This document shows positions 4,205 through 5,543 of a stretch of DNA of 5,543 nucleotides, piece by piece. The notes under the pieces were generated by a model, which did no database searches, was not told the origin of the DNA, and saw only the letters and a list, made by a program, of their open reading frames with translations. The position numbers and the translations under genes were made by a program. This DNA comes from Candidatus Peribacterales bacterium. GTDB taxonomy: Bacteria > Patescibacteriota > Gracilibacteria > Peribacterales > Peribacteraceae. Numbering within the stretch: position 1 is the stretch's first letter; the number at the start of each line of letters is the position of its first letter. The stretch is taken from positions 1 to 5,543 of the forward strand of contig JAKFXO010000079.1 of the NCBI GenBank assembly GCA_021731345.1, given 5' to 3'.

Positions 4205-5543
4205 ATGACAAAGCCAATATCCTATACCAGGACATCGCTGGCGGTATCTGCACTGTGCAGTTTGCTCCTCGGGAGCACGCCACTGTATGCGCAGAGCAAG
4301 CTCACCTCGTACACTGACGTCTCCGCAGGAGCGTGGTACGAATCAGCTGCTCAGGAACTCCTCAGAATCGGAGCTCTCGAATCAAGCGAGCCACTTCTTC
4401 GTCCAAACGATATGGCAACGCGCGCCGAGATGGTAAAACTTCTCGTTCGTGTCAATGATGAAACTCTGTCATATCCTGCAGTTGGTAGCTTCTCAGACGT
4501 CAGTAAGACTGCGTGGCATTTCCCATACTTTGAAAGCGCTGCACGACTCACATGGGTCCGCGGTGACAACAACTGTTACGGCACACTCCCATGCTACGCA
4601 CGTCCGAACAGTCGCTTAAATCGTGCAGAGGCGGCAGCAATGCTCGTACGCGCATTTTCGCTAGCGTCGAATGACACTGCCCCAACATTCCCAGATAACA
4701 CGAATCGTAATCAGTGGTACCACCAGCCTATTCAAACCGCCGCAGACCACTGTGTCTTGCAGGGTGATGATCTCACCGGCTTGGTGCGTCCCGCTTCTAA
4801 CATGAACCGCGCAGAGATGATTGTGATGTTTGACCGTGCGTACAAGAATATGAAGTACGGCCAGGACTGTGCCATGGGACAGTCAGCAGTTGATATCTCG
4901 AGCGCTACCGCAGTTTCTTCGCGCAGCGTTCGCGTTGTCTTCTCGTCCGATGTTCAGTCAACTATTGCAGATGACGCACATCGCTATGCAGTCACCACAC
5001 TCGCAGGAGCACCTGTGGCTGTAGCCATTGCATCCACTGTCGGTAGTCGAACGGTGGACCTGACACTTGCTTCGAACCTTAGTACCAATTCCGTCTACCG
5101 TGTTACGGCTACAGATGTTCGCACGTCAGGCGGCGTGACGTTCTCAGCCTCCAAGACGCTGACGGTGAATGAATTCACGCCAGTCTTACTCGATGCAGTT
5201 CCACTCTCGGCAACTCGTGTTCGTCTTACCTTCAATGCCGACATTGATAGCTCTACTGCAAACGATGGTTTCCGTTTCTCAGTTCGTGAAACCGGTAATA
5301 CAAGCGCCATGATCGGCGTGCAGACAGCTACGATTGTCGATGCTCGTACGATCGACCTCATGCTTTCGTCCGGAGTACGCAATGGCGTCTCCTACAACGT
5401 AACGGCTAACACGCTACTCACAACCAGCGGAGTGACATTTAGCGATGACACGACATTCCGTTTCGACGAAAGCGCGGTGAATATCGATACCGTTGCCGGT
5501 GTTTCCTCAACGGTGCTTCGTCTCTCATTTTCTACTGATGTGG
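4205..5543 (+). CDS. Exported SLH-domain protein with tandem bacterial Ig-like repeats, 3'-partial (S-layer-like)
   Basis: From ATG 4205 the frame stays open for 446 codons to the right edge, so the C-terminus lies outside. Residues 1-29 are a signal peptide: basic N-terminus, hydrophobic core at about 11-23, likely cleavage after the LYA at 27-29. Three SLH motifs follow: about 35-84 (YTDVSAGAWY ... TRAEMVKLLVR), 94-151 (FSDVSKTAWH ... NRAEAAAMLVR) and 160-213 (FPDNTNRNQWY ... NRAEMIVMFDR), the usual number for anchoring to secondary cell-wall polysaccharide. After about residue 228 come beta-rich repeats of 97-99 residues, aligned on Phe246, Phe343 and Phe442 in motifs like VRLTFNADI. They resemble the SbsA/Big_5 Ig-like domains of S-layer proteins. 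SLH motif 2 carries an insertion with Cys124 and Cys130; Cys183 and Cys222 lie in and just after motif 3, so disulfides are possible. The likely role is a cell-surface or S-layer protein, transcribed divergently from the CsbD operon. Confidence 0.93.
   Translation, partial: MTKPISYTRTSLAVSALCSLLLGSTPLYAQSKLTSYTDVSAGAWYESAAQELLRIGALESSEPLLRPNDMATRAEMVKLLVRVNDETLSYPAVGSFSDVSKTAWHFPYFESAARLTWVRGDNNCYGTLPCYARPNSRLNRAEAAAMLVRAFSLASNDTAPTFPDNTNRNQWYHQPIQTAADHCVLQGDDLTGLVRPASNMNRAEMIVMFDRAYKNMKYGQDCAMGQSAVDISSATAVSSRSVRVVFSSDVQSTIADDAHRYAVTTLAGAPVAVAIASTVGSRTVDLTLASNLSTNSVYRVTATDVRTSGGVTFSASKTLTVNEFTPVLLDAVPLSATRVRLTFNADIDSSTANDGFRFSVRETGNTSAMIGVQTATIVDARTIDLMLSSGVRNGVSYNVTANTLLTTSGVTFSDDTTFRFDESAVNIDTVAGVSSTVLRLSFSTDV

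Noticed and set aside
4141..4317. Plus-strand short frame starting ATG at 4141 and overlapping the SLH gene start
   Set aside because: It is out of frame with the strongly supported signal peptide and SLH motifs, has no ribosome binding site and no recognisable features.
1..5543. Alternative genetic code with UGA as glycine, as in some CPR lineages
   Set aside because: The flavodoxin ends at TGA exactly at its expected length and at the boundary of the convergent gene, and no domain is interrupted by an in-frame TGA.

Overview
The window carries a compact cell-envelope gene neighbourhood from a bacterium that uses the standard stop codons. TAA, TAG and TGA all end genes here, and no gene has an internal TGA. 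S-layer-homology (SLH) motifs, Calx-beta domains, a serine-rich linker, M23 peptidase domains with a paired cysteine, and very few Shine-Dalgarno sites together suggest a Candidate Phyla Radiation (Patescibacteria) lineage of the Peribacteria/Peregrinibacteria type. That assignment is an inference from gene style, not from a marker gene.

Layout: (i) 1-1400 (+) is the 3' part of a gene fusing an alpha/beta-hydrolase (S9/dienelactone-hydrolase-like) to a C-terminal M23 (LytM-type) metallopeptidase domain; the frame is open to the left edge, so the true start lies outside. (ii) 1411-1896 (+) is a short-chain flavodoxin whose ribosome binding site is embedded in the last codons of the hydrolase gene. 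(iii) On the minus strand, a likely three-gene operon reads right to left: a CsbD-like stress protein (3925-3659), an M23-family lipoprotein (3620-3021), and an exported protein with one SLH motif and two Calx-beta domains (2958-1897). The last stop of this operon abuts the flavodoxin stop with no base between them. (iv) 3926-4204 is a divergent intergenic region rich in small palindromes, including a nested inverted repeat at 4031-4070. (v) 4205-5543 (+) is the 5' part of a large exported protein with three SLH motifs followed by tandem bacterial Ig-like domains; it runs off the right edge.

How they fit together: the M23 domain of the first gene and the M23 lipoprotein are clear paralogs in opposite orientation. 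The two SLH proteins could be displayed on the cell surface, while the M23 proteins could trim peptidoglycan. The CsbD-like gene at the head of the minus-strand operon hints at stress-linked expression. I see no RNA genes, CRISPR array, insertion sequence or phage gene.
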